NCBI GenBank assembly: GCA_029987235.1
Contig: DALTWF010000002.1
Span: 27,774 to 91,773 of the forward strand
Direction of reading: 5' to 3'
Length of the DNA stretch: 64,000 nt
Origin: Methanocorpusculum sp.
Lineage (GTDB): Archaea; Halobacteriota; Methanomicrobia; Methanomicrobiales; Methanocorpusculaceae
Below the pieces are notes generated by a model, which saw nothing but the letters and a program-made list of their open reading frames with translations, was not told the DNA's origin and did not search any database. How positions within the stretch are numbered: the first letter of the stretch is position 1; each line of letters starts with the position of its first letter. Below are positions 9,257-17,406 of this stretch, piece after piece. The position numbers and the translations under genes were made by a program.

Positions 9257-9958
9257 ATGATATCCATAGTTATTCCTGCATTCAACGAAGGAGAAGGAAT
9301 TGAAGCATGCCTGAAATCCGTATGCGACCAGACCATCCCCCGCGACCAGTATGAATTAATCATCGTTGACGGCGGTTCAAAGGACAACACCCGCGAAATT
9401 GCGGCAAAATATGCAGACAAAGTCTTTATCCAGACCAGCAAAAAAGTCGGCGGCGCACGCAATGACGGCGTTCTTACCGCAAAATACGACTGGGTGGTAA
9501 CAGCAGATGCGGATTGTTTCTTCCCGCGCAACTGGCTTGAAATCATTGTAAACGATTTCAAGAACCATCCGGAGGCATCCACTTTTTACGGACCGATTTA
9601 TCCGCTTGAGCCGGGAATAAAGCACAAAATCGAAGTCTTCCTCTATAACCGTGTTGTCTGGCTCGGGGGAAAAACCGGAATATTTTATGCAACCCTTGGT
9701 GCAAACACGGCATTTCGCAAACAGGCCTTTATTGATGCAGGCATGTACCGTGTCTGTGACGCAGGCGATGACTGGGAACTGCCTAAACGGATGAAACACT
9801 ATGGCAAAGTCCACCTCAATATGAAAAATAAAATCGGCTTTTCCATGCGCAGATACATCAAGTTCGGTCTGTTCCGCTCGGCATTCACCTGGTTTTACGT
9901 GGTTGCAAAAGGCGGCGACAATGACAAATACCAGTACATGGGCAAAGACTACAAATGA
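9257..9958 (+). CDS. Family 2 glycosyltransferase
   Basis: 233 residues with a GT-A fold. The N-terminus is IPAFNEGEGIEACLKS (nucleotide-sugar binding), followed by IIVDGGSKDNT and the metal-binding DxD at TADADCFFP (Asp84, Asp86). It transfers a sugar from an activated donor to an unknown acceptor, probably for cell-envelope glycans or glycoproteins. No transmembrane helices are evident, though the C-terminus is aromatic and basic and could touch the membrane. Its stop overlaps the start of the ubiquitin-like gene by 4 bp, so it leads the sulfur-relay operon without an obvious functional link. Confidence 0.85.
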   Translation: MISIVIPAFNEGEGIEACLKSVCDQTIPRDQYELIIVDGGSKDNTREIAAKYADKVFIQTSKKVGGARNDGVLTAKYDWVVTADADCFFPRNWLEIIVNDFKNHPEASTFYGPIYPLEPGIKHKIEVFLYNRVVWLGGKTGIFYATLGANTAFRKQAFIDAGMYRVCDAGDDWELPKRMKHYGKVHLNMKNKIGFSMRRYIKFGLFRSAFTWFYVVAKGGDNDKYQYMGKDYK

Positions 9959-10146
9959 TTTCCGTCAGGCTTGCGGACGGTACTGTTTGTGAAACCGAAG
10001 CAGGAACAGTTGATGAAATCCTTACCCGCCTGGGTGAAAATCCCTATGAAATTCTTGCGGCATCAAAAGGAGAACTGCTATTAGCAGACGATTTTGTAGA
10101 AGACGGTGCAGAACTGCTTCTCACCTCCATTGTTCACGGAGGATAA
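9955..10146 (+). CDS. Ubiquitin-like sulfur-carrier protein (MoaD/ThiS/SAMP type)
   Basis: 63 residues ending in the diagnostic Gly-Gly (VHGG), the site that is adenylated and turned into a thiocarboxylate. The sequence has the beta-grasp pattern of small archaeal modifiers. It overlaps the glycosyltransferase stop (ATGA) and runs directly into the TtuA/Ncs6-like gene (TAA then ATG). This pairing strongly suggests it donates sulfur for tRNA thiolation, as TtuB does for TtuA. Protein conjugation, as with SAMPs, is possible too. Confidence 0.85.
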   Translation: MISVRLADGTVCETEAGTVDEILTRLGENPYEILAASKGELLLADDFVEDGAELLLTSIVHGG

Positions 10147-11049
10147 ATGGCAGAGTGTATCTGCTGCAAAGAGCGTGCTGTCTTTAAGACCGCAGAAGGA
10201 CCTCTTTGCAAAACCCATTTTTCAGCATATTATGAAGATACCGTAGCACGCGTTATTGAAAAATATCAGATGATTAAGCCAGGTGAGCGAATCTGTGTGG
10301 GTTTTTCCGGCGGAAAGGACAGTACAGTGCTTTTGTCTGTTCTTGCAAAACTGAATCCGGGTGCGGAACTGATTGCGGTCACTGTTGATGAAGGTATTGC
10401 AAACTATCGTGATGATACGATTCGTGCAGCGCAAAAGACGATTGCAGCGCTCTCGTGCAAAGTCGAGCACCAGCTAGTGTCATTTTCGGACGTCTGCGGA
10501 AAAACACTTGATGAACTGCTTTCCGCAAAACCCGAGCGGGCCTGTTCGGTATGCGGGACGCTTCGGCGCCGTGCGTTAAATGCTGCGGCGCGTGACTGCG
10601 ATGCGGATAAAATTGCTACCGGGCACTGCATGGATGATGAGGCTCAGTCTGTTCTGATGAACTATCTGCGCGGAGATATCACCAGGCTTTGTGCAATACA
10701 GAACACAAACTCTGAAGAACTGTTTATTCCGCGGATAAAACCCCTGTGCCGTTCGACCGAGCGGGAAACCGTTGCCTACGGTATGGTAAACAATCTGCTT
10801 GAACCCCTGCCCGAGTGCCCATATACTGTGTATGCTTTCCGTGCGGGGGTGCGCCGCGAACTGGGGCTGATTGAACATGCGCGTCCTGGAACAATACTCA
10901 ATATTGTTGAAGGTCATGAGCGGCTCTTGGCTTGTGTCCCGCGCAGCGGAACAGACGTCCGCAAAATGGGCGTATGCGAAAAATGCGGGGAACCGGCGTC
11001 TGGCCGACTTTGCGCTGCCTGTACGCTTCTTGAGGAATATCTGAAATAA
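10147..11049 (+). CDS. TtuA/Ncs6-family tRNA 2-thiolation enzyme
   Basis: 300 residues. An N-terminal zinc finger (CICCKE with a later C-x-x-H) is followed by a PP-loop ATP pyrophosphatase motif GFSGGKDST (about 52-60). Next come CSVCG, ATGHCMDDEAQSVLMN and a C-terminal zinc finger (CEKCGEPASGRLCAAC). The internal cysteines can hold an Fe-S cluster, as known for TtuA. The enzyme adenylates a tRNA uridine and replaces O2 with sulfur from the carrier encoded just upstream. Whether it targets U54 or U34 cannot be told. Its stop overlaps the next ATG by one base. Confidence 0.88.
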   Translation: MAECICCKERAVFKTAEGPLCKTHFSAYYEDTVARVIEKYQMIKPGERICVGFSGGKDSTVLLSVLAKLNPGAELIAVTVDEGIANYRDDTIRAAQKTIAALSCKVEHQLVSFSDVCGKTLDELLSAKPERACSVCGTLRRRALNAAARDCDADKIATGHCMDDEAQSVLMNYLRGDITRLCAIQNTNSEELFIPRIKPLCRSTERETVAYGMVNNLLEPLPECPYTVYAFRAGVRRELGLIEHARPGTILNIVEGHERLLACVPRSGTDVRKMGVCEKCGEPASGRLCAACTLLEEYLK

Positions 11050-11693
11050 TGCGGTTCTGGAACAGACATTCTGCTGAGGATTTCGCATCCGCGGTTTCAT
11101 TTTCAGCAATGGCAAAGCTGAAGAAAAAAGGTGCGTTGCTTGCTTTTTTAAAAGATGCGGGGCGCATGTTTACGCCGGATGACCTGGAAATTATGATGGA
11201 GCGGTATTCTGCAAAAACCGCTCATCTTCCGGAAGGTTACAAAACCCGGCTTGCAAAATACGCACGGATTCAGATTATTGACGGCTTTCATCAGATGATG
11301 ACCTGCACGCTTGAAAAAGTGCATGAGGAGGAAAAACTGCCTGCTGATTTTAAAAAATTCGCCCGGTTTGCAGAAACGGAGTGCATCAAAGGAACTGAAG
11401 GCGACCGCAGGCGCACGCTGAAATTTCTTATCGCGGCGTTTACGGTTTATATTTTAAACGAGCCTGTGCATCCTGTTGGAATGCCTTTTCCCGGAGGGTT
11501 TTGTGTCGAAAAATACGATGGTGTTTATTACTGTCCGGTACGGGCGGTGTGGAATGAAGTGGATGCTGCACTATGCCGGTTCTGTCCTGCAGTGCAGTCG
11601 CGCGAACGGGACCTGATGCTATCCAAAAAGGAGCGCGATTTTGTTACAGCATCGGAAAAACTCAACAATTATTTCTATAATTTCAAAGGGTAA
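11049..11693 (+). CDS. DUF2115-family protein
   Basis: 214 residues, soluble. The C-terminal part carries HPVGMPFPGGF, then DGVYYCPVR and ALCRFCPA. This cysteine-bearing pattern matches my memory of the methanogen-restricted DUF2115 (UPF0305) family. Function is unknown. The clustered Cys residues could bind metal. The start overlaps the thiolase stop by one base (TAATG), so it is translated from the same mRNA and could serve tRNA sulfuration or a methanogen-specific Fe-S task; that link is inference. Confidence 0.65.
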   Translation: MRFWNRHSAEDFASAVSFSAMAKLKKKGALLAFLKDAGRMFTPDDLEIMMERYSAKTAHLPEGYKTRLAKYARIQIIDGFHQMMTCTLEKVHEEEKLPADFKKFARFAETECIKGTEGDRRRTLKFLIAAFTVYILNEPVHPVGMPFPGGFCVEKYDGVYYCPVRAVWNEVDAALCRFCPAVQSRERDLMLSKKERDFVTASEKLNNYFYNFKG

Positions 11694-11759
11694 GACGGGC
11701 ATTTTTTCCTATGTTGAACGATATCTATTTTAACCTCTGAAATCATACGATATAATGCA

Positions 11760-12065
11760 ATGAATAGTGGCATCTGCCCGAAATGTGGTTTACCAAAAGA
11801 GCTCTGTATTTGCGAGGAAGTCGCAAAAGAGCAGCAGCGCATTACAGTCAAAGTAGCAAAGAGACGGTACGGCAAAGAAGTAACCGTTGTCGACGGTCTT
11901 GACCCGTATGAAATCGACCTTGAAGATTTATCCAAATACCTCAAAGGACGTCTTGCATGCGGCGGAACTGTAAAAGAAAACTCAATTGAGCTCCAGGGAA
12001 ATCACCGGGACAGAGTAAAGGATTTGCTGACCGACAGAGGATACTCTATCGATAACATCAGCTGA
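11760..12065 (+). CDS. Translation initiation factor aIF1 (SUI1 family)
   Basis: 101 residues. It has an N-terminal zinc-binding knuckle (CPKCGLPKELCIC), then the SUI1 fold with ITVKVAKRRYGKEVTVVDGL and the hallmark CGGTVKENSIELQGNHR. aIF1 promotes start-codon selection on the 30S subunit. It has its own promoter region with AT-rich sequence just before the ATG (ACGATATAATG) and a T-tract terminator after the stop. Confidence 0.93.
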   Translation: MNSGICPKCGLPKELCICEEVAKEQQRITVKVAKRRYGKEVTVVDGLDPYEIDLEDLSKYLKGRLACGGTVKENSIELQGNHRDRVKDLLTDRGYSIDNIS

Positions 12066-12071
12066 TTATTC

Positions 12072-12080
12072 TTTTTTTTT
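12072..12080 (+). terminator. T-tract terminator of aIF1 gene
   Basis: Nine T residues start 6 bp after the stop codon; no hairpin is needed for archaeal termination. Confidence 0.55.
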
Positions 12081-12128
12081 ACCATCTCACCGAATACTAT
12101 AAACCCCTGCGTGAGAAACACATAACCA

Positions 12129-13568
12129 ATGAAATCTTTACCAGTAGTTAATTTTGTCACAGCCCATGCTGATGAAAATCCGGTTTCATTTCACATGCCG
12201 GGGCACAAGGGCTCTGCAATCTATAAAAAATACGGTTATTTTGAATTTCTTGAAAAGATGATGGACTGTGATATCACCGAACTTCCCGGCGCAGACAATC
12301 TTTTTCAGACCGAAGGAATTTTACTTGCCGCACAGGAAAATTATGCGGAATTGTACGGTGTAAAACGCTCGTATCTCCTGATTAACGGAACATCAGGAGG
12401 CGTTATCGCCTCGATTATGGCAAGTGTGCCCAAGGGTAAAAAGCTCATTATGGCGCGCAACTGCCACAAGGCAATCTATAATGCCCTGCTCCTTGCAGAT
12501 ATTGAGCCGGTGTATGCATATCCCGAAATGATTCATGAATATGGTATTTCCGGTGAAATCACGGCTGCTGAAATAGAAAAGTGCCTGAAGGAAAATCCGG
12601 ATGCGGAGGCGATAATTTTACCTTCGCCAAATTATTACGGTATCTGCTCTGACATCAGAAAAATAGCAGAGGTTGTGCACAGGTATGGCAAGGTCCTGAT
12701 TGTTGACCAGGCGCACGGGGCGCATCTGAAATTCTTTGATGACTGCGGATATTCTGATATGCCGAAGGGGTCTGAGACGGAAGGTGCAGACATTACCGTA
12801 AACTCGATTCACAAAACCCTTGCCTCCTATACCCAGAGCGCTCTTCTGAATCTCAATTCGGACCGGGTTGACCGCTATGTTCTTGAAGACAAACTGCAGA
12901 TGATTCAGTCCACGAGTCCCTCGTATCTTTTAATGGCATCGCTTGACATCAACTGCGACATTCTCTTTAAGCATAAGAAAGAGGTAATGGGAAAATGGCA
13001 TGATGCGCTGCTGTATTTCTATCAGGAATCGCAGAAGATTCCGGGACTTGAGGTAATCGGAAATCCTTATGCGGACGGTGCAAAAATCCGGCTTGACATT
13101 ACCAAAATCAATCTGGATATGAGCAGAGCCGGACTTAATGCTTCAGAGCTTGAAGAAGAACTCATAAAGCGCCATATTTATGCGGAGCTTACGACGGGTA
13201 ATATTCTGATGTGTATGACAGGTATCGGCAACACGCGTTCTGATATGGAAAAACTTCTTGCTGCGCTGAAGGAGATTAGTGCGGAGCATTACGGTAAGGC
13301 GGGTTGTGTCAAAAAGCAGGTGAATGCGGTCTTTGAGGCAAAACTGACGCTTCATCCGGTGCCGAAGAACCGCGACCGTGTGCCGCTTGCGTCTGCTGCA
13401 GGAAAAATCTGTGCATCATCGATTATTCCCTATCCGCCGGGTATTCCGTTTATCTGTCCGGGGGAAGAGTTAACGACTGAGGTTATTGAGTATATTGCGG
13501 CTCTGCGCGCTTCGGGTGAGAAAGTAATAGGGGTTACTTCAGACGGGGAGATTTTTGTCGGGAAGTAA
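12129..13568 (+). CDS. PLP-dependent Orn/Lys/Arg decarboxylase (fold type I)
   Basis: 479 residues, the compact form of the family. Features are HMPGHKG near the N-terminus, substrate-loop and PLP contacts in LLINGTSGGVIA, DQAHGAHLKF, and the Schiff-base lysine in NSIHKTLASYTQS (Lys229). The C-terminal domain ends with YPPGIPFICPGE, typical of arginine/lysine decarboxylases. It makes agmatine, cadaverine or putrescine; which one cannot be told. The family is mainly bacterial, and the window also holds the archaeal pyruvoyl arginine decarboxylase, so this copy may be acquired. The gene stands alone with promoter-like AATACTATAAA at 12093-12103. Confidence 0.88.
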   Translation: MKSLPVVNFVTAHADENPVSFHMPGHKGSAIYKKYGYFEFLEKMMDCDITELPGADNLFQTEGILLAAQENYAELYGVKRSYLLINGTSGGVIASIMASVPKGKKLIMARNCHKAIYNALLLADIEPVYAYPEMIHEYGISGEITAAEIEKCLKENPDAEAIILPSPNYYGICSDIRKIAEVVHRYGKVLIVDQAHGAHLKFFDDCGYSDMPKGSETEGADITVNSIHKTLASYTQSALLNLNSDRVDRYVLEDKLQMIQSTSPSYLLMASLDINCDILFKHKKEVMGKWHDALLYFYQESQKIPGLEVIGNPYADGAKIRLDITKINLDMSRAGLNASELEEELIKRHIYAELTTGNILMCMTGIGNTRSDMEKLLAALKEISAEHYGKAGCVKKQVNAVFEAKLTLHPVPKNRDRVPLASAAGKICASSIIPYPPGIPFICPGEELTTEVIEYIAALRASGEKVIGVTSDGEIFVGK

Positions 13569-13890
13569 GCAGAAAACACACGTCATTTTTCTTTTTTTTC
13601 CACGCACTTTTTTCTCTTCTATTTTTGCAAATCCCAAAACCAACTGTTTACATTCCCCATTATCCGTTCCGTGCTCTGCGCCCATCAGAAAACCTTTTCC
13701 GGAGGTAACCTGCCAGTGCTCCTGCGAGGTTTGATAGAATTTTGTCAATAAATAAGATTCTCGATTGTTTCAAATATCTCTAATCTTTGTTCCACATCTA
13801 TGAAGAGTCGTTCAGTTTTTTCATTTCTCCGGAGCGAATAAACAGTTTTTTTTTCTTCATGCTCACCCCTCCCGCAGTCCACTTTAACTC
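13569..13890. other. Non-coding AT-rich spacer, left part
   Basis: Starts with two T-tracts (13586-13599 and 13608-13613) that terminate the decarboxylase transcript. The remaining sequence is pyrimidine-rich on the + strand, with no open frame of convincing length or codon use on either strand and no recognised RNA. Confidence 0.5.
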
Positions 13891-14220
13891 CTTATGTAAG
13901 TGCCTCTCTCTATCCCCCTTCTGAATACGTCCGTACGTACGTATTACTTTATATATCAGAAAGTACCGGGTGATGATTTTTCTTTTTTCTGCCTTTTCAT
14001 TTATCTGCCTCCTGTTGAGAGAGATCGCTGTTATGCCTCTTTTTTTCTTTCTTTTTTTGCTATTAAATAATTAATAATAATAATAATTTTTTTTATAAAA
14101 ATAATAATAACAGGTACTTACATACCTGAAAACCTATTGATAAGCGATTTTTTTGCGTCCGTAAATACGTAGGTACGTACGTATTCCATCCCGGGGTAGA
14201 GAGGGAGGCACTTACATAAG
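13891..14220. repeat. 330-bp unit bounded by 55/57-nt imperfect inverted repeats
   Basis: The left arm (13891-13945) matches the reverse complement of the right arm (14164-14220). Both begin CTTATGTAAGTGCCTC and end in a CGTACGTA-rich segment. Each arm ends in its own 22-bp near-palindrome, AATACGT(CC/AG)GTACGTACGTATT, at 13924-13945 and 14164-14185; the two copies differ at only two positions. The interior is AT-rich with long T-runs and ATAATAATAAT and has no credible gene. It could be a MITE-like element, a replication or partition site, or a large regulatory locus. No clear target-site duplication is visible. Confidence 0.7.
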
Positions 14221-14313
14221 GGCAGAAGTCAACATACTTGAAGTCCAATACTTTAAAAAGTCTTGAGGAACTCGCATCGTCCGTAAGAAATAATTGCCGC
14301 ATAAATGGTCTAA

Positions 14314-14389
14314 GAGTCTGGGATTCCGGTTCCCCGTTTCGGGAAACAGCCGGAATCACGTGATAACCAAAAGACGACTCTGAAGGAGT
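14314..14389. other. Candidate structured RNA or cis-regulatory fold
   Basis: Nested pairing is visible: GAGTC (14314-14318) with GACTC (14376-14380), GATTCCGG (14322-14329) with CCGGAATC (14350-14357), and an apical CCCG/CGGG (14333-14336 and 14340-14343). The 3' strand of the outer helix can instead pair downstream as ACTC/GAGT (14377-14389), an alternative as in attenuators. No known RNA family was recognised, and the transcribed strand is unknown. Confidence 0.35.
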
Positions 14390-14634
14390 TTGGGTACGGA
14401 TTATGTCAGTCCTGATGACGCGTACGGTTGTCGAATGCATCAGGGAGCTTTTTGAAGATTCTGATGGGTTTATTATTCATTAATATACATAACTCTCCGA
14501 TTATTTTAATACACACAAACATATCAATATTTTATTTATTAATAATTATTATTACAAAATAATATTTTATTTTGCATTAAAATTATATATAATTGCAAAA
14601 ACTCATTAAATAAAAATGAATAATCTATATACAT
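14390..14634. other. AT-rich leader region before the ribbon-helix-helix gene
   Basis: Very AT-rich from about 14460 onward. TTATATATAA at 14583-14592 is the likely TATA box for the gene at 14635. No gene or known RNA was seen in the rest. Confidence 0.45.
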
Positions 14635-15024
14635 ATGTCCCGCACATCATCAGAGCCTTCAAGCAATGTAAATTTCAGAATGCCGACAATGCTTCTGCAG
14701 CAGGTTGATGATCTTGCAAAATCCAATCACCATGAAAGAACATCCGAGATAAACTGTGCATGCAGACACTGGATTGAAATCGGAGGGTCCGCAGCAGGCG
14801 ATAAAACCCTTGCAGCCGAACTCGATTGCCTCAAAAACAATATGGCGAACTTTGAAGAGAAACTTCAGAAAACCCATGAGGAAATCGACCGGCTGAATCA
14901 ACTGATAGAAGCACTTACTGAAGAACTCAAAGAAGAACGCAACACCATGCTTAAAATAATGGACAAAGACAAAAACACTATCGACATGCTTTGCTCCAAT
15001 ATGGTCTCCTACCAGAAAAAATAA
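14635..15024 (+). CDS. Ribbon-helix-helix/coiled-coil protein
   Basis: 129 residues. Residues about 11-50 look like a ribbon-helix-helix DNA-binding fold: a beta strand NVNFRMP, helix TMLLQQVDDLAK, a turn, and helix ERTSEINCACRHWIE. Residues about 60-128 are charged heptad-rich sequence, most likely a parallel coiled coil. The layout resembles CopG-type repressors and partition proteins with an added oligomerisation arm. The nearest DNA sites are the two 22-bp palindromes about 450-710 bp upstream, so it may bind them; that is inference. A T-tract follows at 15059-15066. Confidence 0.7.
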   Translation: MSRTSSEPSSNVNFRMPTMLLQQVDDLAKSNHHERTSEINCACRHWIEIGGSAAGDKTLAAELDCLKNNMANFEEKLQKTHEEIDRLNQLIEALTEELKEERNTMLKIMDKDKNTIDMLCSNMVSYQKK

Positions 15025-15288
15025 TCCACCGTGCCTGTTGCCGGATATGTCCTCTCCCTTTTTTTTCTTTGATGTGTTCTACTGACAAAATACGAAAAAA
15101 TCCCTGACACTGTCTGCGCGTTTTTCGACAATTGATGAAAATCCTTTCTCTCATCTCATTACTATATAAACCCCCGGACCTATTTTTGCAGTGTTAAAGA
15201 CCACAGACCACAGACTATAAATACTAATCTACATGATAAATAATGTAGAATTTGTCATGTAATACATGATATCCCGGAGAACAAAAAT
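15025..15288 (+). promoter_or_regulatory. Control region of the ADP-forming acyl-CoA synthetase gene
   Basis: Two TATA-like elements are visible, CTATATAAA near 15164-15172 and CTATAAATA near 15215-15223. Downstream are two dyads: TCTACAT/ATGTAGA (15228-15234 and 15243-15249) and the 15-bp palindrome TCATGTAATACATGA (15255-15269). GGAG at 15276-15279 is the ribosome-binding site for the ATG at 15289. The dyads lie between promoter and start, as expected for repressor operators. The regulator is unknown. Confidence 0.55.
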
Positions 15289-17346
15289 ATGTCAGGAAAA
15301 CCGACAAGAATGCTGTCTGAAGCAGACGGATACACCCTGCTGCGTCAGTTTAACGTACCGGCACCTGTTTTTGAAATCGTAACCGACGCCGAAAGTGCTG
15401 CAAATGCCGCTGCAAAAATCGGCTACCCGGTGGTAATGAAAATCGTCTCCCCGCAGATTATACACAAAAGTGACGCAGGCGGAGTAATAGTCGGCGTAAA
15501 ATCCGACGAAGAGGCAAAAGCCGCATTTAACAGGATTGTCGCAAACGTAACCGCATACAACAAAGATGCTGAAATCCGCGGCATCATCGTTGAAGAGATG
15601 GCCAAAAACGGTCTCGAATTTATCATCGGGGGAAAAATCGACCCTGCATTCGGTCGCGTAATCACCTTTGGACACGGAGGTACAATGGTCGAATACCACA
15701 AAGATGTTGCAATCCGTATTCTTCCCTGCACCGATGAAGAGCTCCGCGCAATGATTCATCAGATTAAGGCATACACCTTACTCAAAGGCTACCGTGGAGA
15801 TGCCCCAAAAGACGAAGAATTCATCTTCCAGACACTCAAAAACGCATGCAATTTCTTTGAAAAGAACGACAAAGTTGTCGAATTCGATATCAACCCGCTG
15901 AAAATCTACGAAAAAGGCGGCTGCGCAGTCGATGCACGTGTAATCGTACAGGACGAACCCGTAGACCTCCCTCCCCACTATGACCAGGCGGATATTGTTC
16001 CCCTTGACTACTACAAGCCCAGAAGCATCGCAGTAATCGGAGCATCCGATGACAAAACCAAAATGGGATACGCCGCATTCCATAATGTTCTCCAGTTCCC
16101 GGGCGATGTATACCCAGTCAATAATAAACGCGACGAAATCCAAGGTGTAAAAGCATACAAATCAATAGGAGACATCCCCGGACCGGTAGATATGGCAGTA
16201 GTCACCGTTCCTGCAAAACTTGTACCGGGCATGATGGAGGAATGCGGTCAGAAAGGTGTAAAGATGGCCGTTGTCATCACCGCAGGATTCAAGGAGATGG
16301 ACGAAAACGGCCGTGCACTGGAAAACCAGATAGTCGAAATCGCACACAGACACGGCATCAGAATTGTTGGTCCCAACTGCCTCGGACTAATTCTTCCGCC
16401 GTACAAACTTGACACCACCTATGTTTCAACCTCTCCCCTCCCTGGAGACATTGCATTCATCTCCCAGTCGGGCGCAATTGTAAATGCAGTTGTAGGCATT
16501 TCCCTTTCCGAAGGTCAGGAGATGGGCTTTTCCGAAGTCGTATCTGTTGGAAACCAGTGCGATTTATCCTTCCTCGACTACATGAGCTATGCCGAACGCG
16601 ACCCCCACACCAAAGCAATCATCCTTTATATTGAAGAGATTAAAAATGGTGTTGCCTTTATGGAGATGGCTCGCGAAATTATCAAGACAAAACCGATTGT
16701 TGCAATCAAGGCAGGCTCCTCCAAACGCGGACAGGCAGCAGCAGCCTCGCACACCGGTTCACTTTCCGGCGCATACGAAGTCTACATGGAAGCATTCAGA
16801 AAGTGCGGTGTGATTCCGGCAAAGACACTTCCTGAAGCATTCCATCTTGCAGGCATCCTTTCGAAGATGAAGCAGCCCCTGAAAGGCAAGCGCGCAGTGG
16901 TTATCACCAATGCCGGAGGATTTGCCGTATTGTCCAACGACTATGCGGAAACCTGGGGTGTTGAAATCGTTGACCTGCCGGAAAAGCTCATCAACGAGAT
17001 GAACACGTTCCTTCCACCCTTCTGGAACAAGAATAACCCGATTGACTTGCTCGGCGATGCGGATGAAGAGCGGTTCCGCGGCGTTTTCGACGTGCTCTGT
17101 GCAAACCCTGAGTTCTGGGATATGGCAGTCTTAGTCAACTTCCCGAACAAAGTCTTAGGTCCTGAAGCGGTTGCACAGGTTCTGATTGACTTCCAGAAAA
17201 AGACAAAGAACCTCCTTGTCGGCTGCTTTGTCGGCGGTGACTGCTTAAAGCCGGGTGTACAATTACTGGCCCAGCATCAGATTCCGGTCTTTGATGAACT
17301 TGAGTCGGTGTACAGAACCTTAGGCCAGCTTGCCTGGAACAAATAA
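15289..17346 (+). CDS. ADP-forming acetyl/acyl-CoA synthetase, beta-alpha fusion
   Basis: 685 residues. Residues 1-235 are the ATP-grasp (beta) part (YPVVMKIVSPQIIHKSDAGG). Residues about 245-685 are the CoA-binding, ligase-CoA (alpha) part, with SIAVIGASDD, GPNCLGLI, FISQSGAI and the phosphohistidine motif SHTGSLSG (His488). It interconverts acyl-CoA, ADP and phosphate with acid, ATP and CoA. In methanogens this would supply or recover acetyl-CoA with ATP. Domain order beta then alpha is the reverse of many fused homologues. It is a single-gene transcript with a dyad-rich leader. Confidence 0.9.
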   Translation: MSGKPTRMLSEADGYTLLRQFNVPAPVFEIVTDAESAANAAAKIGYPVVMKIVSPQIIHKSDAGGVIVGVKSDEEAKAAFNRIVANVTAYNKDAEIRGIIVEEMAKNGLEFIIGGKIDPAFGRVITFGHGGTMVEYHKDVAIRILPCTDEELRAMIHQIKAYTLLKGYRGDAPKDEEFIFQTLKNACNFFEKNDKVVEFDINPLKIYEKGGCAVDARVIVQDEPVDLPPHYDQADIVPLDYYKPRSIAVIGASDDKTKMGYAAFHNVLQFPGDVYPVNNKRDEIQGVKAYKSIGDIPGPVDMAVVTVPAKLVPGMMEECGQKGVKMAVVITAGFKEMDENGRALENQIVEIAHRHGIRIVGPNCLGLILPPYKLDTTYVSTSPLPGDIAFISQSGAIVNAVVGISLSEGQEMGFSEVVSVGNQCDLSFLDYMSYAERDPHTKAIILYIEEIKNGVAFMEMAREIIKTKPIVAIKAGSSKRGQAAAASHTGSLSGAYEVYMEAFRKCGVIPAKTLPEAFHLAGILSKMKQPLKGKRAVVITNAGGFAVLSNDYAETWGVEIVDLPEKLINEMNTFLPPFWNKNNPIDLLGDADEERFRGVFDVLCANPEFWDMAVLVNFPNKVLGPEAVAQVLIDFQKKTKNLLVGCFVGGDCLKPGVQLLAQHQIPVFDELESVYRTLGQLAWNK

Positions 17347-17348
17347 TC

Positions 17349-17356
17349 TTTTTTTT
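17349..17356 (+). terminator. T-tract terminator
   Basis: Eight T residues 2 bp after the stop of the acyl-CoA synthetase gene. Confidence 0.5.
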
Positions 17357-17406
17357 ATGCACTTATCCATACGCTCTTATATTTTCCAATCCAATACTAT
17401 ACAGAA

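Noticed and set aside
13924..14185. CRISPR or origin-recognition-box array
   Set aside because: Only two copies of the palindrome, in inverted arrangement with no spacer regularity, and the sequence does not resemble known euryarchaeal origin recognition boxes; no Orc1/Cdc6 gene is in the window.
14093..14440. 115-codon minus-strand frame in the inverted-repeat region
   Set aside because: No recognisable domain; its YVPTYL-type segment merely translates the CGTACGTA repeat, and no promoter or ribosome-binding site is visible.
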